A DNA stretch of 64,000 nt from Rhizobium sp. AAP43 (GTDB taxonomy: Bacteria; Pseudomonadota; Alphaproteobacteria; Rhizobiales; Rhizobiaceae). The notes below the pieces were generated by a model. It was not told the DNA's origin, did not search any database, and worked only from the letters and a program-made list of their open reading frames with translations. Position numbers and translations under genes: made by a program. The DNA lies in NCBI RefSeq assembly GCF_001296045.1, contig NZ_LJHS01000026.1:62001-126000 (forward strand), read 5' to 3'. Below are positions 8,859 through 17,731 of the stretch, one piece after another; the stretch's first letter is position 1, and each line of letters begins with the position of its first letter.

Positions 8859-9293
8859 ATGACACGCATGTTACGCCTTTCCACATTCCTGTTCTCATTC
8901 GGCCTTGCCCTCGGAGCCTCGGCTGCGGAAGGCGGGCGCAAGGCGATCGCCTTTGTGCAGGCGCCCGAAATGAGCTCGGGGCTTTGTGCGGAAAAGGATA
9001 CGGCAAGTGCCATCGACTGCGCAATGAAGCAGTGCATCTCCGGTGGCGGCACGACGGAGGATTGCCAGGTGAATGCCACCTGCTATCCGGGCGGCTGGAG
9101 TGTCGATATCTTCATGATGGCCGATGGCGGCCCGCATTGGCACCAGTTCTCCTGCGGCTGGCAGAGCAAGGAACTGGCAATCAAGGCGGCGGATCTTGCC
9201 TGCAGCACGGCAAAGGAAGACAATCTGGTGGAATGTTCAGCCGTCCAGATCATCGATGAGGATGGAAAGGTGACCGAGCCGCCCTTCAACTGA
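8859..9293 (+). CDS. secreted cysteine-rich hypothetical protein
   Basis: A 144-residue exported protein not confidently recognised. It has a clear signal peptide (about 1-23, cleavage near SAA). The mature part contains eight cysteines, including LCAEKDTASAIDCAMKQCISGG, CQVNATCYPGG and CGW...LACST, suggesting several disulfides in the periplasm. The ...AIDCAMKQC pattern is reminiscent of DUF4189-type secreted proteins, but that is a weak resemblance. It ends at a bidirectional terminator shared with the convergent GNAT gene. Confidence 0.75.
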   Translation: MTRMLRLSTFLFSFGLALGASAAEGGRKAIAFVQAPEMSSGLCAEKDTASAIDCAMKQCISGGGTTEDCQVNATCYPGGWSVDIFMMADGGPHWHQFSCGWQSKELAIKAADLACSTAKEDNLVECSAVQIIDEDGKVTEPPFN

Positions 9294-9316
9294 CCGGGGA
9301 CGTCGCACACAAAAAA

Positions 9317-9338
9317 GCCGCTCAACGGAGCGGCTTTT
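9317..9338. terminator. bidirectional intrinsic terminator
   Basis: GCCGCTC / GAGCGGC, a perfect 7-bp stem with an AACG loop, preceded by six A residues and followed by TTTT. It can therefore terminate both the plus-strand secreted protein gene and the minus-strand GNAT gene, whose stop codon lies inside the hairpin. Confidence 0.85.
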
Positions 9339-9819
9339 CCATGATCAGGGCTTCGATCCCGCTATCCGGGCCACCGCAATTCTTTGTCCGGTCCACCTCG
9401 ACAAGGTCATGCGCCGTATAAAAGGCGATCGCGCCTTCGTTTTGCGGCTCGACTTCCAGCCTCAGGATCTCGGCATCGGGAAAGCAGGTCTCGACCTCGG
9501 CGAAGAGATCGCGGCCGATCCCCTGCCGCTGATGATCCGGGTGGACATAGAGCTGGTGCAAGATGGCCGTCTTGGTCAGCTTCTCGGACATGGCCGCAAA
9601 GGCCATGCCGCCGATCCGCTTTCCGTCGTCGGCAACGAGATATTCGCCGCCCTTGACCTGGATGCGTCGCTTGATCTCGGCCGGCGAATGCCAGGCCGCG
9701 ATCAGTTCGGCAACTTTGGCCGGCCCGTAGAACCGGTCATAGGTTGCGTGGAAACTCAGCGTCAGCAGGGCGCGAAGCGGTTCGACATCCCGGTCGTTGG
9801 CCGTGCGGACGAAGAACAC
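9322..9819 (-). CDS. GNAT family N-acetyltransferase
   Basis: A 165-residue predicted acetyltransferase. The N-terminal strand is FVRTANDRDVEPL; the core has LHQLYVHPDHQRQGIGRDL (acetyl-CoA loop Q-R-Q-G-I-G near 100) and the C-terminal LRLEVEPQNEGAIAFYTAHDL segment, as in ribosomal- or small-molecule-type GNATs. The start codon is GTG, four bases after the gatB stop codon, so it is probably translated from the gatB mRNA. Substrate unknown. Confidence 0.9.
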   Translation of the reverse strand: MFFVRTANDRDVEPLRALLTLSFHATYDRFYGPAKVAELIAAWHSPAEIKRRIQVKGGEYLVADDGKRIGGMAFAAMSEKLTKTAILHQLYVHPDHQRQGIGRDLFAEVETCFPDAEILRLEVEPQNEGAIAFYTAHDLVEVDRTKNCGGPDSGIEALIMEKPLR

Positions 9820-9823
9820 CGGC

Positions 9824-11329
9824 TTATTCCTCCGGCAGACCGAGCTTGGCCTTGACCAGCGCCTGGACGGCCTGCGGGTTGGCCTTACCGCCGGTCGCCT
9901 TCATCACCTGGCCGACGAACCAGCCGGCCAGCGTCGGCTTGGCGAGCACCTTGGCGACCTGATCCGGGTTGGCGGCGATAATCTCATCGACGGCCTTCTC
10001 AATGGCGCCGGTATCCGTGACCTGCTTCATGCCGCGGCTTTCGACGATTTCAGCTGGATCGCCACCTTCGTTGAAGACAATTTCGAACAGGTCCTTGGCG
10101 ATCTTGCCGGAGATGACTTCCGACTTGATGAGATCGATGATGCCACCAAGCTGGGCCGGCGAAACCGGAGTCTCTTCAATGGCTTTGCCCGCTTTGTTCA
10201 AGGCACCAAGCAAGTCGTTGATGACCCAGTTGGCAGCCGTCTTGCCGTCGCGGCCGGCCGCCACAGCTTCGAAGTAATCGGCAATCGCCTTTTCCGAGAC
10301 CAACACGGAGGCGTCGTAGACCGACAGACCGAGTTCCGACACGAAGCGCGCCTTCTTGTCGTCTGGCAGCTCCGGCAGATCCTTTTTCAGGTTCTCGATA
10401 AAGGCATCGTCGAATTCGAGCGGCAGCAGATCCGGATCGGGGAAGTAGCGATAGTCATGCGCATCTTCCTTGGAGCGCATGGAGCGGGTCTCGCCCTTGC
10501 CCGGATCGAAGAGACGGGTTTCCTGGTCAATGACCCCGCCGTCTTCGATGATGGCAATCTGGCGGCGAGCTTCGTATTCGATGGCCTGGCCGATGAAACG
10601 GATCGAATTGACGTTCTTGATTTCGCAGCGCGTGCCAAATTCGCCGCCCGGCCTGCGCACGGAGACGTTGACGTCGGCGCGCATTGAGCCCTCGTCCATG
10701 TTGCCGTCGCAGGTGCCGAGATAGCGCACGATCGAGCGCAGCTTGGTCATGTAAGCCTTGGCCTCGTCGGACGAACGCATGTCCGGCTTCGACACGATTT
10801 CCATCAGGGCGACGCCCGAACGGTTCAGGTCGACATAGGACATTGTCGGATGCTGATCATGCATCGACTTGCCGGCATCCTGTTCTAGGTGCAGGCGCTC
10901 GATACCGATCTCGATATCCTCAAAATTGCCCTGACGGTCGGGGCCGAGCGAGATGATGATCTTGCCTTCGCCGACGATCGGATCCTTGAACTGCGAAATC
11001 TGATAGCCCTGGGGCAGGTCCGGGTAGAAGTAGTTCTTGCGGTCGAAGATCGAGCGCTTGTTGATCTGGGCTTTGAGACCAAGACCAGTGCGCACCGCCT
11101 GGGCCACGCATTCCTCGTTGATCACGGGCAGCATGCCGGGCATGGCCGCATCGACGAGCGAGACGTTGGAATTCGGCGCATTGCCGAAGACCGTCGAGGC
11201 GCCCGAAAACAGCTTGGACTGGCTCAACACCTGCGCATGGACTTCCATGCCGATGACGATTTCCCAGTCGCCAGTGGCGCCAGGGATGAAGCGTTTGGGA
11301 TCGGGTGTGCGCGTGTCAATCAGGGTCAT
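9824..11329 (-). CDS. gatB: Asp-tRNA(Asn)/Glu-tRNA(Gln) amidotransferase subunit B
   Basis: Subunit of GatCAB, which converts Glu-tRNA(Gln) (and Asp-tRNA(Asn)) to the amidated forms. GatB binds the mischarged tRNA, activates its carboxylate with ATP and channels ammonia from GatA. The 501-residue length is normal. Recognisable parts are [20 protein letters not shown] at 22-41, the kinase-like core with [18 protein letters not shown] and [17 protein letters not shown], and the C-terminal tail domain (about 355-500) with the YqeY-like ending. gatC and gatA lie 2.2 kb downstream of this gene's start on the same strand, separated by unrelated genes. Confidence 0.98.
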   Translation of the reverse strand: MTLIDTRTPDPKRFIPGATGDWEIVIGMEVHAQVLSQSKLFSGASTVFGNAPNSNVSLVDAAMPGMLPVINEECVAQAVRTGLGLKAQINKRSIFDRKNYFYPDLPQGYQISQFKDPIVGEGKIIISLGPDRQGNFEDIEIGIERLHLEQDAGKSMHDQHPTMSYVDLNRSGVALMEIVSKPDMRSSDEAKAYMTKLRSIVRYLGTCDGNMDEGSMRADVNVSVRRPGGEFGTRCEIKNVNSIRFIGQAIEYEARRQIAIIEDGGVIDQETRLFDPGKGETRSMRSKEDAHDYRYFPDPDLLPLEFDDAFIENLKKDLPELPDDKKARFVSELGLSVYDASVLVSEKAIADYFEAVAAGRDGKTAANWVINDLLGALNKAGKAIEETPVSPAQLGGIIDLIKSEVISGKIAKDLFEIVFNEGGDPAEIVESRGMKQVTDTGAIEKAVDEIIAANPDQVAKVLAKPTLAGWFVGQVMKATGGKANPQAVQALVKAKLGLPEE

Positions 11330-11477
11330 CGGATGCTCGTGTCATGCATGGACGTGTTGCCTCGTGAGGTAGAGCAAATAGGCCTTCGGCGCAAGGCTGG
11401 AGCGGCATGCCAGGCGACATGGCGTGCCCCCGGGGATGGAAGGCAAACGTTAAGCGGCGGCGCGCTAGAGATGCGGC

Positions 11478-11807
11478 ATGACCGATGCTCTCACTGCCCC
11501 GTTTGCCCTGCCGTTTCCTGCGGGCCTTCTGCCGATCTTGCTGCTCGCCGGCTGGAACGTCTTCGTGCTCGGCCTGTTCGCGGTCGACAAGATCGCGGCG
11601 AGACGCCGAACTTGGCGCGTGCCCGAGCGCAAGCTTATCAGTTGTATCGTGCTCTTCGGCTCAGGAGGTGCGCTGATCGGGCAGCGGCTGTTCCGACACA
11701 AGACCCGCAAGCCACCTTTCACCTGGCTGATCCCGACAATGCTCATTCTGCATACGTTCGTTGTGGCAACTGGCGTGGCCCTCGTCGCCTTTACTCAAAA
11801 CTCCTGA
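11478..11807 (+). CDS. DUF1294 family membrane protein
   Basis: A 109-residue inner-membrane protein with three hydrophobic segments (about 14-36, 57-72, 84-104). It carries the DUF1294 pattern: FAVDKIAARRRTWRVPERKL after the first segment and the GGALIGQRLFRHKTRKPPF motif before the last. Function is unknown. It is transcribed divergently from gatB and overlaps the end of the convergent GNAT gene by 13 bases. Confidence 0.88.
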   Translation: MTDALTAPFALPFPAGLLPILLLAGWNVFVLGLFAVDKIAARRRTWRVPERKLISCIVLFGSGGALIGQRLFRHKTRKPPFTWLIPTMLILHTFVVATGVALVAFTQNS

Positions 11808-12304
11808 CCATAGCCGGCCGGTTCAATGGCAGCCAGTTGCTTGGACAGCCCAATCGTCTGCACGTCAAGATCGAGCTTGGGGTTGTAGGTCATCGTCAAC
11901 CAGTTGACCGAATATCCCTTTTTCTCGAAGAACTTCACGGCCTCGGCATTCATCGCATGGGTCTGAAGCTTGGCCGTTGAGAAGCCCTGGCGCAGCATGT
12001 CCTCTTCAACGGCCATCAGAAGCGCGGATCCCAAACCACTTCCCTGATACGCGGGATCGATCCAGAAGTCGGTAATCGTCTCGTCCAGATCCTCGCGCGC
12101 GGCCCAGCCGACCGGCACGCCGGACTTTTCAACAACGGTAATGGTGATCCACCCTTCCGCAGTGAACCGCGTAAAAGCATCGCGCGCATTGCCGATCATC
12201 TCGGCCGTCTCGCCGACCGTCACCATCGCCTTGCGCCAAGCGCGAAGGCCAATCTCCGCCAGCAGCCCTGCATCGTCCTGTCGAGCCTTGCGGATCGTGA
12301 CCAT
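11795..12304 (-). CDS. GNAT family N-acetyltransferase
   Basis: A 169-residue predicted acetyltransferase. It starts MVTIRKARQDDAGLL and contains the acetyl-CoA site DFWIDPAYQGSGLGSALL (Q-G-S-G-L-G near 95-100), then KLQTHAMNAEAVKFFEKKGY. The ATG at 12304 is preferred to the GTG at 12310 because AGAGG lies five bases before it. It is closely similar in length and layout to the GNAT at 13014, and the pair flanks a YjhX-type gene (see findings). Substrate unknown. Confidence 0.88.
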   Translation of the reverse strand: MVTIRKARQDDAGLLAEIGLRAWRKAMVTVGETAEMIGNARDAFTRFTAEGWITITVVEKSGVPVGWAAREDLDETITDFWIDPAYQGSGLGSALLMAVEEDMLRQGFSTAKLQTHAMNAEAVKFFEKKGYSVNWLTMTYNPKLDLDVQTIGLSKQLAAIEPAGYGQEF

Positions 12305-12680
12305 TCGCACCTCTGTGTTGAGATGAGTAAACCACTGGTGCTGCGGCTTGACCAGCGCAGCACTTGATCAGGCCCATGACCCAAGGAAAATCATAGACTT
12401 ACGCTATGTCGCCGGGGGCCGCAGCCACGATGTACGGCAGCGGACCGGGTCGCTGATTCGCTGCGAAGCCAACCTGAACTCGACATCCGCCATGCGGATT
12501 GGTATTTTTCGTCCACCAACAGGAGTGTGGATGTCAGGATTGTCTGAGACCCGGTAAAGGCCCTGCCCGCGATCGAACGACGATCCGGCGGCCAGGGCCC
12601 GAAAACTGAGCCCCGACGCGCAAGCGCCGGTCATGTTTTCGTGCGCGCGGAAGAGCGCGCTTTTCCCGGACAAGACATCC
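12305..12680. other. intergenic region upstream of the YjhX-type gene
   Basis: 376 bases with no supported gene. Short open frames on both strands show no recognisable domain or ribosome-binding site. The only clear structure is a hairpin, GCGCGC / GCGCGC with a 6-base loop at 12643-12660 followed by TTTT, ending 17 bases before the ATG at 12681; it could be a terminator or attenuator. Confidence 0.5.
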
Positions 12681-12938
12681 ATGGACATCTCACGCTCGGA
12701 TCAACGGATCCTTCATCTCCTCGCACAAGGCGGCTGGATTGAAATTCAGCGGAACGGCACAGCCAAGATAGAAACAGTCGCATGCTTTTCCCGCGACGGC
12801 TGGCTCTATCCCGGCTTCGACCTCGAGCTTTTCCGTCGATTGAAAAGGCTGAAAGCGATCAGCTCGCGACAAGGAAAGCCCTATCGGATCACCGAACGGG
12901 GCCTGAGGCTGGTGCGAGCGGAACAGGACAATCGATAG
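12681..12938 (+). CDS. YjhX family protein (UPF0386), toxin-like
   Basis: An 85-residue protein of the YjhX family. In E. coli, YjhX is reported as a toxin acting on topoisomerase I, neutralised by the GNAT-type antitoxin YjhQ. The sequence fits along its length: MDISRSDQRILHLLAQGG at 1-18, then CFSRDGWLYPGFDLELFRRL around 35-55 and KPYRITERGLRLVR near the end, a small winged-helix-like architecture. The start at 12681 matches the family N-terminus; an upstream in-frame ATG at 12633 would add 16 residues. GNAT genes lie on both sides, but on the opposite strand. Whether it is a toxin here is inference. Confidence 0.85.
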   Translation: MDISRSDQRILHLLAQGGWIEIQRNGTAKIETVACFSRDGWLYPGFDLELFRRLKRLKAISSRQGKPYRITERGLRLVRAEQDNR

Positions 12939-12945
12939 GCCGGAT

Positions 12946-12972
12946 GCCAGCACCGCACTGCGCGGTGCTGGC
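12946..12972. terminator. hairpin between convergent genes
   Basis: A perfect 11-bp stem, GCCAGCACCGC / GCGGTGCTGGC, with a 5-base loop, seven bases after the YjhX-type stop codon. No T-run follows, so it is a likely but not classical terminator for the gene on its left and the convergent GNAT gene. Confidence 0.6.
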
Positions 12973-13013
12973 TGACGCGATGACTTCTGCAGCCCAGATC
13001 ACGGACGATCGTC

Positions 13014-13499
13014 CTAAAGCATCTGCTGCAGCTTCACCTTTTCGACCATCATGCCCATCGACGGGGAATGCTGCATGCCGCGCCAGACGAGGGAGAATCC
13101 CAAATCCTGGTAGAGCCGGATCGCACCTTCGTTGGCAGCGTGGGTGTCAATTCGTGCGCGCTTGAGACCTTCGGAGCGCATCTCGCGCAGTGTCGCCAAA
13201 ATGAGGGCCGAGCCTATGCCGAGGCCCTGATGGGCCGGACTGACCCAAAGGTCGGATATATAGTCACGAGCGCCTTCTCGGGCCGTCCAGCCGGCGATTT
13301 CACCGCCGAGTTCACCAATGGTGATCAGGCTGAAATGATCCTGGGCAAAGCGGCGAAAACTCAAACGAATTTTGACCATCATGTCGACGCCAAAGGCATT
13401 GAGCACCGGGTTTGCAGCCCACGCCTCGAAACCGATGCGGCCGACGCTGTCCGCGTCGGCCGCCGTCATGTCACGTATGACGAAGTCCTTTACCACCAC
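13014..13499 (-). CDS. GNAT family N-acetyltransferase
   Basis: A 161-residue predicted acetyltransferase. It shows [15 protein letters not shown] at the N-terminus, the acetyl-CoA loop in [17 protein letters not shown] (Q-G-L-G-I-G near 90-97) and the C-terminal [21 protein letters not shown] segment. The start is taken as GTG at 13499 because the first beta strand would be lost from the next ATG; this start overlaps the gatA stop by 10 bases, so it is likely translated from gatA mRNA. It resembles the GNAT at 11795. Confidence 0.88.
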   Translation of the reverse strand: MVVKDFVIRDMTAADADSVGRIGFEAWAANPVLNAFGVDMMVKIRLSFRRFAQDHFSLITIGELGGEIAGWTAREGARDYISDLWVSPAHQGLGIGSALILATLREMRSEGLKRARIDTHAANEGAIRLYQDLGFSLVWRGMQHSPSMGMMVEKVKLQQML

Positions 13500-14971
13500 T
13501 TGGCCGGGGCAAACTTCCCGGCAGCCTGTTCGATGACATGGGCGGTCTTGAAGAGGGTCTCTTCCTCGAAAGGCTTGCCGATGATCTGCAGCCCAAGAGG
13601 CAGCCCCTTGCTGTCAAGGCCGGCAGGAACGGAAATCCCAGGCAGCCCAGCCATGTTGAGCGTGATGGTGAAGACATCCTGGAGGTACATCTTGACCGGA
13701 TCGGCGGCGAGTTCCTTGTCGCCGATGGCAAAAGCCGAGGTTGGGGTGATCGGAGCGAGGATCGCGTCGACGCCGGCCTCAAACGCGAGTTCAAAGTCGC
13801 GCTTGATCAGGGTGCGGACCTTCTGGGCCTTCAGGTAATAGGCATCGTAGTAGCCGGCCGAGAGCACATAGGTGCCGATCATGATACGGCGCTGGACTTC
13901 CTTACCGAAACCTTCGGCACGGGTCTTCTCGTACATGTCGGCAATGTCCTTGCCGTCAACGCGCAGGCCGTAGCGGACGCCGTCATAACGGGCAAGGTTC
14001 GACGAGGCTTCGGCAGGCGCGACGATGTAATAGGCCGGCAGCGCATATTTGGTATGCGGCAGGGAGATGTCGACAATCTCGGCGCCGGCTTCCTTCAACC
14101 AGGCGATACCCTGTTGCCAGAGCGCGTCGATTTCTTCCGACATGCCTTCAACGCGGTACTCCTTCGGGATGCCGATCTTCATGCCCTTCACCGAGCCGCC
14201 AATCGCCTTTTCGTAATCCGGGACCGGCAGATCAACCGAGGTCGTGTCCTTCGGATCAACGCTTGCCATGGACTTCAGGAGGATGGCTGCATCGCGCACA
14301 TCACGGGCGATGGGACCGGCCTGGTCGAGCGACGAAGCATAGGAGACGATACCCCAACGCGAGCAGCGGCCATAAGTCGGCTTGATGCCGACGGTGCCGG
14401 TAAAGGCGGCGGGCTGGCGGATCGAGCCGCCGGTGTCCGTTGCGGTGGCGCCGGCGCAGAGATGGGCGGCGACGGCTGCGGCCGAACCGCCGGAGGAGCC
14501 GCCCGGAACCAGCTTCTCATCCGAGCCCTTGGCCTTCCACGGATTGACGACCGGGCCGTAGTAAGAGCTCTCGTTCGACGAGCCCATGGCAAATTCGTCC
14601 ATGTTGAGCTTGCCGAGCATGACAGCGCCTTCGTTCCAAAGGTTCTGCGTCACGGTCGATTCATACTTTGGCTTGAAGCCATCGAGAATGTGGCTGCAGG
14701 CCTGGGTGTGCACGTCCTTGGTGGCGAACAGGTCCTTGACGCCGAGCGGAATGCCTTCGAGAGCGCCGGCCTTACCATCGACAATGCGCGCATCAGACGC
14801 CTTGGCCATGTCACGCGCGACGTCTGCGGTCACTGCGACATAAGCGTTGAGGGCACCATTCGCGCCATCGATCGCGGCGAGATAGGCATCCGTCAGTTCG
14901 ACGGCCTTGATCTCCTTGGCGGCGAGTTTCGCGCGGGCTTCGGCGATGGTGAGGCTGGTCAATTCGCTCAT
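13490..14971 (-). CDS. gatA: Asp-tRNA(Asn)/Glu-tRNA(Gln) amidotransferase subunit A
   Basis: Glutamine amidase of the GatCAB complex: it releases ammonia from glutamine for transfer to the misacylated tRNA held by GatB. The 493-residue protein has the amidase signature with the Ser-cisSer-Lys triad visible as K79 ([10 protein letters not shown]), S159 ([10 protein letters not shown]) and S183 (TGGSIRQPA), spaced as in the characterised S. aureus enzyme. gatC lies 81 bases upstream; a GNAT gene overlaps the 3' end. Confidence 0.98.
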   Translation of the reverse strand: MSELTSLTIAEARAKLAAKEIKAVELTDAYLAAIDGANGALNAYVAVTADVARDMAKASDARIVDGKAGALEGIPLGVKDLFATKDVHTQACSHILDGFKPKYESTVTQNLWNEGAVMLGKLNMDEFAMGSSNESSYYGPVVNPWKAKGSDEKLVPGGSSGGSAAAVAAHLCAGATATDTGGSIRQPAAFTGTVGIKPTYGRCSRWGIVSYASSLDQAGPIARDVRDAAILLKSMASVDPKDTTSVDLPVPDYEKAIGGSVKGMKIGIPKEYRVEGMSEEIDALWQQGIAWLKEAGAEIVDISLPHTKYALPAYYIVAPAEASSNLARYDGVRYGLRVDGKDIADMYEKTRAEGFGKEVQRRIMIGTYVLSAGYYDAYYLKAQKVRTLIKRDFELAFEAGVDAILAPITPTSAFAIGDKELAADPVKMYLQDVFTITLNMAGLPGISVPAGLDSKGLPLGLQIIGKPFEEETLFKTAHVIEQAAGKFAPAKWW

Positions 14972-15052
14972 GGCAGGTTCACTTCAGACTGTCGGCGCCC
15001 GATGGGCGGGAGATTGGGGAGGCTCGGCAATAACAGCGGCAGCGGTCGGATC

Positions 15053-15340
15053 TTACTCGACGACTTTCGGCACCTGGAAGAAGTTTCGGTCGGTGGCTGG
15101 TGCATTCGCCACGATATCATCGGCCTTGGCGCCATCGGTAACCGCGTCGACGCGCTTCTTCATCGCCATCGGGGTTACCGAGGTCATCGGCTCGACACCG
15201 GTTACATCGACCTCGTCGAGCTGCTCGACGAAGCCGAGGATGCCGTTCAGTTCACCCGTCATGCGCGCGGCTTCTTCTTCGCTCACGGCGATACGGGCAA
15301 GATGGGCAACGCGCTTGACGGTGGCGAGATCAACGGACAT
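15053..15340 (-). CDS. gatC: Asp-tRNA(Asn)/Glu-tRNA(Gln) amidotransferase subunit C
   Basis: Small subunit that wraps around GatA and GatB and holds the GatCAB amidotransferase together. The 95-residue length and sequence fit: [20 protein letters not shown] near the N-terminus, [21 protein letters not shown] in the middle, and the C-terminal [11 protein letters not shown] tail. The start at 15340 gives the normal N-terminus; an upstream ATG at 15397 is unlikely. It precedes gatA by 81 bases on the same strand. Confidence 0.97.
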   Translation of the reverse strand: MSVDLATVKRVAHLARIAVSEEEAARMTGELNGILGFVEQLDEVDVTGVEPMTSVTPMAMKKRVDAVTDGAKADDIVANAPATDRNFFQVPKVVE

Positions 15341-15407
15341 GGCATTCTCCAGATGGGCTGTTGTCTTCGCTATAATGGCCGTCAAGCGCTGAGGCAACGG
15401 GGTTTTG

Positions 15408-16112
15408 TCAGACCGTGACGGCAGATCCCGGCTGCGGGGTCAAAACGCGCGTGCGCGTGCCATCCATGCCGGCGACAAATTTCTCCGGCGTCTGATCGAT
15501 GATCGGGAAGGATCCGTAGTGGCACGGGATCGCCGTCTTGAAGTCGAAGAAGCGCTGGCAGGCAAGTGCCGCCACGGCTCCGCCCATGGTGAAGCGGTCG
15601 CCGATCGGCACGAGGCCGATATCGGGCTGGTGCAGTTCATGGATCAGCTTCATGTCGGAAAAGATGTCGGTGTCGCCCATATGCAGGAGCGATGCATCGT
15701 CTTCAAAATGCAGCATCAGACCATTGGCGCTGCCGAGCGCGTGGGAGACGCCGTCTTCGGTGACCTGGGCCGAGGAGTGCAAGGCATTGGTGAACGTCAC
15801 GCTGAAGCCTTCGAAATGGACGGTGCCGCCGGTGTTGCCCATGTCCAGCTTTTCCACGCCCTTCGTGCCAAGCCAGCCAGCAAGGTCTGCATTGGCAAGC
15901 ACCGTCGCACCCGTCTCCCGGGCAAGCTCCACCGTATCGCCGACATGGTCGCCATGACCGTGGGTGAGCAGGATATGCGTGACGCCCTTCGTCATATCCT
16001 TGCGATCGAGACCGGCAAAGCCCGGATTGTGGGTCAGGAAGGGATCGATGAGGATCGAGGTCTTCGCCGTATCGAGGCGGAAGGCGGCGTGACCGAGCCA
16101 GGTGATTTTCAT
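15408..16112 (-). CDS. UPF0173 metal-dependent hydrolase (metallo-beta-lactamase fold)
   Basis: A 234-residue protein of the UPF0173/YtkL family, probably a cytoplasmic metal-dependent hydrolase of unknown substrate. It starts [15 protein letters not shown], has the metal-binding HGHGDH motif around 52-57, an ALHSSAQ loop, the [12 protein letters not shown] segment and a C-terminal IPCHYGSFP histidine region. The start at 16112 is backed by a GGAGA ribosome-binding site and the family N-terminus. It lies after gatC on the opposite side from ruvX. Confidence 0.9.
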   Translation of the reverse strand: MKITWLGHAAFRLDTAKTSILIDPFLTHNPGFAGLDRKDMTKGVTHILLTHGHGDHVGDTVELARETGATVLANADLAGWLGTKGVEKLDMGNTGGTVHFEGFSVTFTNALHSSAQVTEDGVSHALGSANGLMLHFEDDASLLHMGDTDIFSDMKLIHELHQPDIGLVPIGDRFTMGGAVAALACQRFFDFKTAIPCHYGSFPIIDQTPEKFVAGMDGTRTRVLTPQPGSAVTV

Positions 16113-16261
16113 GGGGCGTCTCCGGTTTGCAATGTACCGAGGCAATATATGGCAAGCTCCCTGCCCGGCAACTCCCCGCGGCACGAGTTGCGCGCTCGTC
16201 ACCACTGGTCTATGCGACCTGCATGACAAAAGTTGCGCCCTCGCGCACGAAAGGAATGACC

Positions 16262-16558
16262 ATGGCCGACGACGACTACGTATATGACGAGGCGACCGGT
16301 GAGTGGCGCCCGGCATCGGAGATTGCAGCGGCAGCCGCCGCCAAGCCCGTGGCGCGTGACGCATCCGGCACTGAGCTTGCCGATGGCGATTCGGTCGTGT
16401 TGATCAAGGACCTCAAGGTCAAGGGTGCGGGCCAGACACTGAAGCAGGGCACCGTCATCCGTTCGATCCGTCTAACCGACGATCCGGAGCATATCGATTG
16501 CCGGCATGATGCGATCAAAGGGCTGGTGCTGCGGACCGAGTTCGTGCGCAAGCGTTGA
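16262..16558 (+). CDS. PhnA-like (alkylphosphonate utilization) domain protein
   Basis: A 98-residue protein matching the C-terminal PhnA (YjdM-type) beta-barrel domain: [29 protein letters not shown] core around 45-70 and a [12 protein letters not shown] ending. The zinc ribbon found in full-length YjdM is absent; instead there is an acidic N-terminus ([17 protein letters not shown]). Despite the family name, a role in phosphonate use is doubtful. The second of two nearby ATGs is chosen because AAGGA lies six bases before it. It ends 21 bases before ruvX. Confidence 0.85.
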   Translation: MADDDYVYDEATGEWRPASEIAAAAAAKPVARDASGTELADGDSVVLIKDLKVKGAGQTLKQGTVIRSIRLTDDPEHIDCRHDAIKGLVLRTEFVRKR

Positions 16559-16579
16559 ACGTCAAGCGGAGAGCCGACG

Positions 16580-17077
16580 ATGGCGACACTGACGATTGAG
16601 GAGCTGGCCGAGCGTCTCCAGCCTAACCAGGCCGTGGCAGGGCTTGACCTTGGAACAAAGACGATCGGCCTCTCCGCGTCTGACCTTGGACGTCGTTTCG
16701 CCACCCCTCGCCCGGTGATCAAACGCGTCAAGTTCACCAAGGATGCCGAGGTCTTGCTCAGTTTTGCAGCGAAGGAAAAAATCGTCGCCTTCGTGATCGG
16801 CTTGCCAACCAACATGGACGGCTCGGCGGGGCCGCGCGTTCAAGCAACGCGCGCCTTTGTCCGCTCCATGTCGGAAAAGACCGACATCCCTTTCATCTAT
16901 TGGGACGAGCGCCTGTCGACGGTGGCCGCCGAACGGGCGCTCCTCGAAATGGATGTCTCAAGGGCGAAACGCAGCGAACGGATCGATTCGGCCGCTGCGA
17001 GCTTCATTCTTCAGGGCGCGCTCGACAGGCTTTCGACGCTGGCGCGCGCATCCGACAGTTCTGCCGACTTTTCCTGA
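16580..17077 (+). CDS. ruvX: putative pre-16S rRNA nuclease / Holliday junction resolvase-like (YqgF)
   Basis: RNase H-fold enzyme of the YqgF family; E. coli YqgF processes the 5' end of pre-16S rRNA and the family is also annotated as Holliday junction resolvase RuvX. The 165-residue protein has [16 protein letters not shown] (D23 metal ligand), [33 protein letters not shown] and [15 protein letters not shown] (late acidic ligand). It sits 21 bases after the PhnA-like gene, probably in one operon, and overlaps the end of the convergent DUF6105-type gene. Confidence 0.93.
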   Translation: MATLTIEELAERLQPNQAVAGLDLGTKTIGLSASDLGRRFATPRPVIKRVKFTKDAEVLLSFAAKEKIVAFVIGLPTNMDGSAGPRVQATRAFVRSMSEKTDIPFIYWDERLSTVAAERALLEMDVSRAKRSERIDSAAASFILQGALDRLSTLARASDSSADFS

Positions 17078-17346
17078 CGGGCCTTCCACCAGGCCATAAT
17101 TTTCTTGCGGCGGCGGAAGCCGATGATTGCGAACAGGACAAGACTGTCCACCACGATCGCCCGCATGACGAGCGGCGGAATGGTTTCCGGGGGAATACCG
17201 AGCGCATTTCCGTAGATCTGGAAGACCAGGTCATGCGTCTGCCGGGTCAGCATGAAAAAACCGAAGCTCATGTCGTTGTAGGACAACCCATACCAGGCGC
17301 CGAGCAGCAGGATGGGGCCTGCCCAAAAGATCAACAATGCCTTCAT
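17011..17346 (-). CDS. DUF6105-type small membrane protein
   Basis: A 111-residue protein with two hydrophobic segments (about 4-22 and 63-81) and an Arg/Lys-rich cytoplasmic tail ([19 protein letters not shown]). The core [20 protein letters not shown] and [17 protein letters not shown] fits the rhizobial DUF6105 family, from memory. Function unknown. Its ATG overlaps the stop of the upstream small membrane gene (ATGA), so the two are translationally coupled. Its 3' end overlaps ruvX on the other strand. Confidence 0.78.
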   Translation of the reverse strand: MKALLIFWAGPILLLGAWYGLSYNDMSFGFFMLTRQTHDLVFQIYGNALGIPPETIPPLVMRAIVVDSLVLFAIIGFRRRKKIMAWWKARQEKSAELSDARASVESLSSAP

Positions 17347-17531
17347 AGCGCTCTCGCCTCTCCGATTGCCGGCGAATCATTCGCCAAGAGCCAGTTTTCA
17401 AGCGTCCAACGGAATGCCGCCATGGCAGTCAGCACCACCGCAGGAATAGCGATATCGAGCGCCAGCCCTGCGAAGAATGCGGCCGTCATGACCGTCAGTA
17501 CCATCCGTTCTGCGACTTCGATCGTCACCAT
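17343..17531 (-). CDS. small hypothetical membrane protein
   Basis: A 62-residue, strongly hydrophobic protein with one or two membrane segments (about 10-40) and no recognised family. A good ribosome-binding site (AAAGGG) precedes the ATG at 17531, and its stop codon overlaps the start of the next gene in an ATGA arrangement, which supports it being real. It probably works with the DUF6105-type protein downstream. Confidence 0.7.
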   Translation of the reverse strand: MVTIEVAERMVLTVMTAAFFAGLALDIAIPAVVLTAMAAFRWTLENWLLANDSPAIGEARAL

Positions 17532-17731
17532 TGCACCCTTTAACGCCTGTCTGGCCCGAAGGTGTCCTCCTCGCGTCCGCGACGCAACGTAAACCTTTTG
17601 TTAAGGTTAACGGCGCCTGGGGATAAATCCCTCCAAGACGTCGGCTCCGCCCCGACACTCAACCTTGCCGGGTGGATTGCCTTGTGCCGGTTTGACCTTT
17701 AACCGTGCCGCAACCGATATGCGGAACCGCC

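Noticed and set aside
12348..12557. Plus-strand 69-codon frame
   Set aside because: No recognisable features and overlaps other equally weak frames.
12404..12688. Minus-strand 94-codon frame upstream of the YjhX-type gene
   Set aside because: No domain, no good ribosome-binding site, overlaps the YjhX start, and no sign of conservation can be seen.
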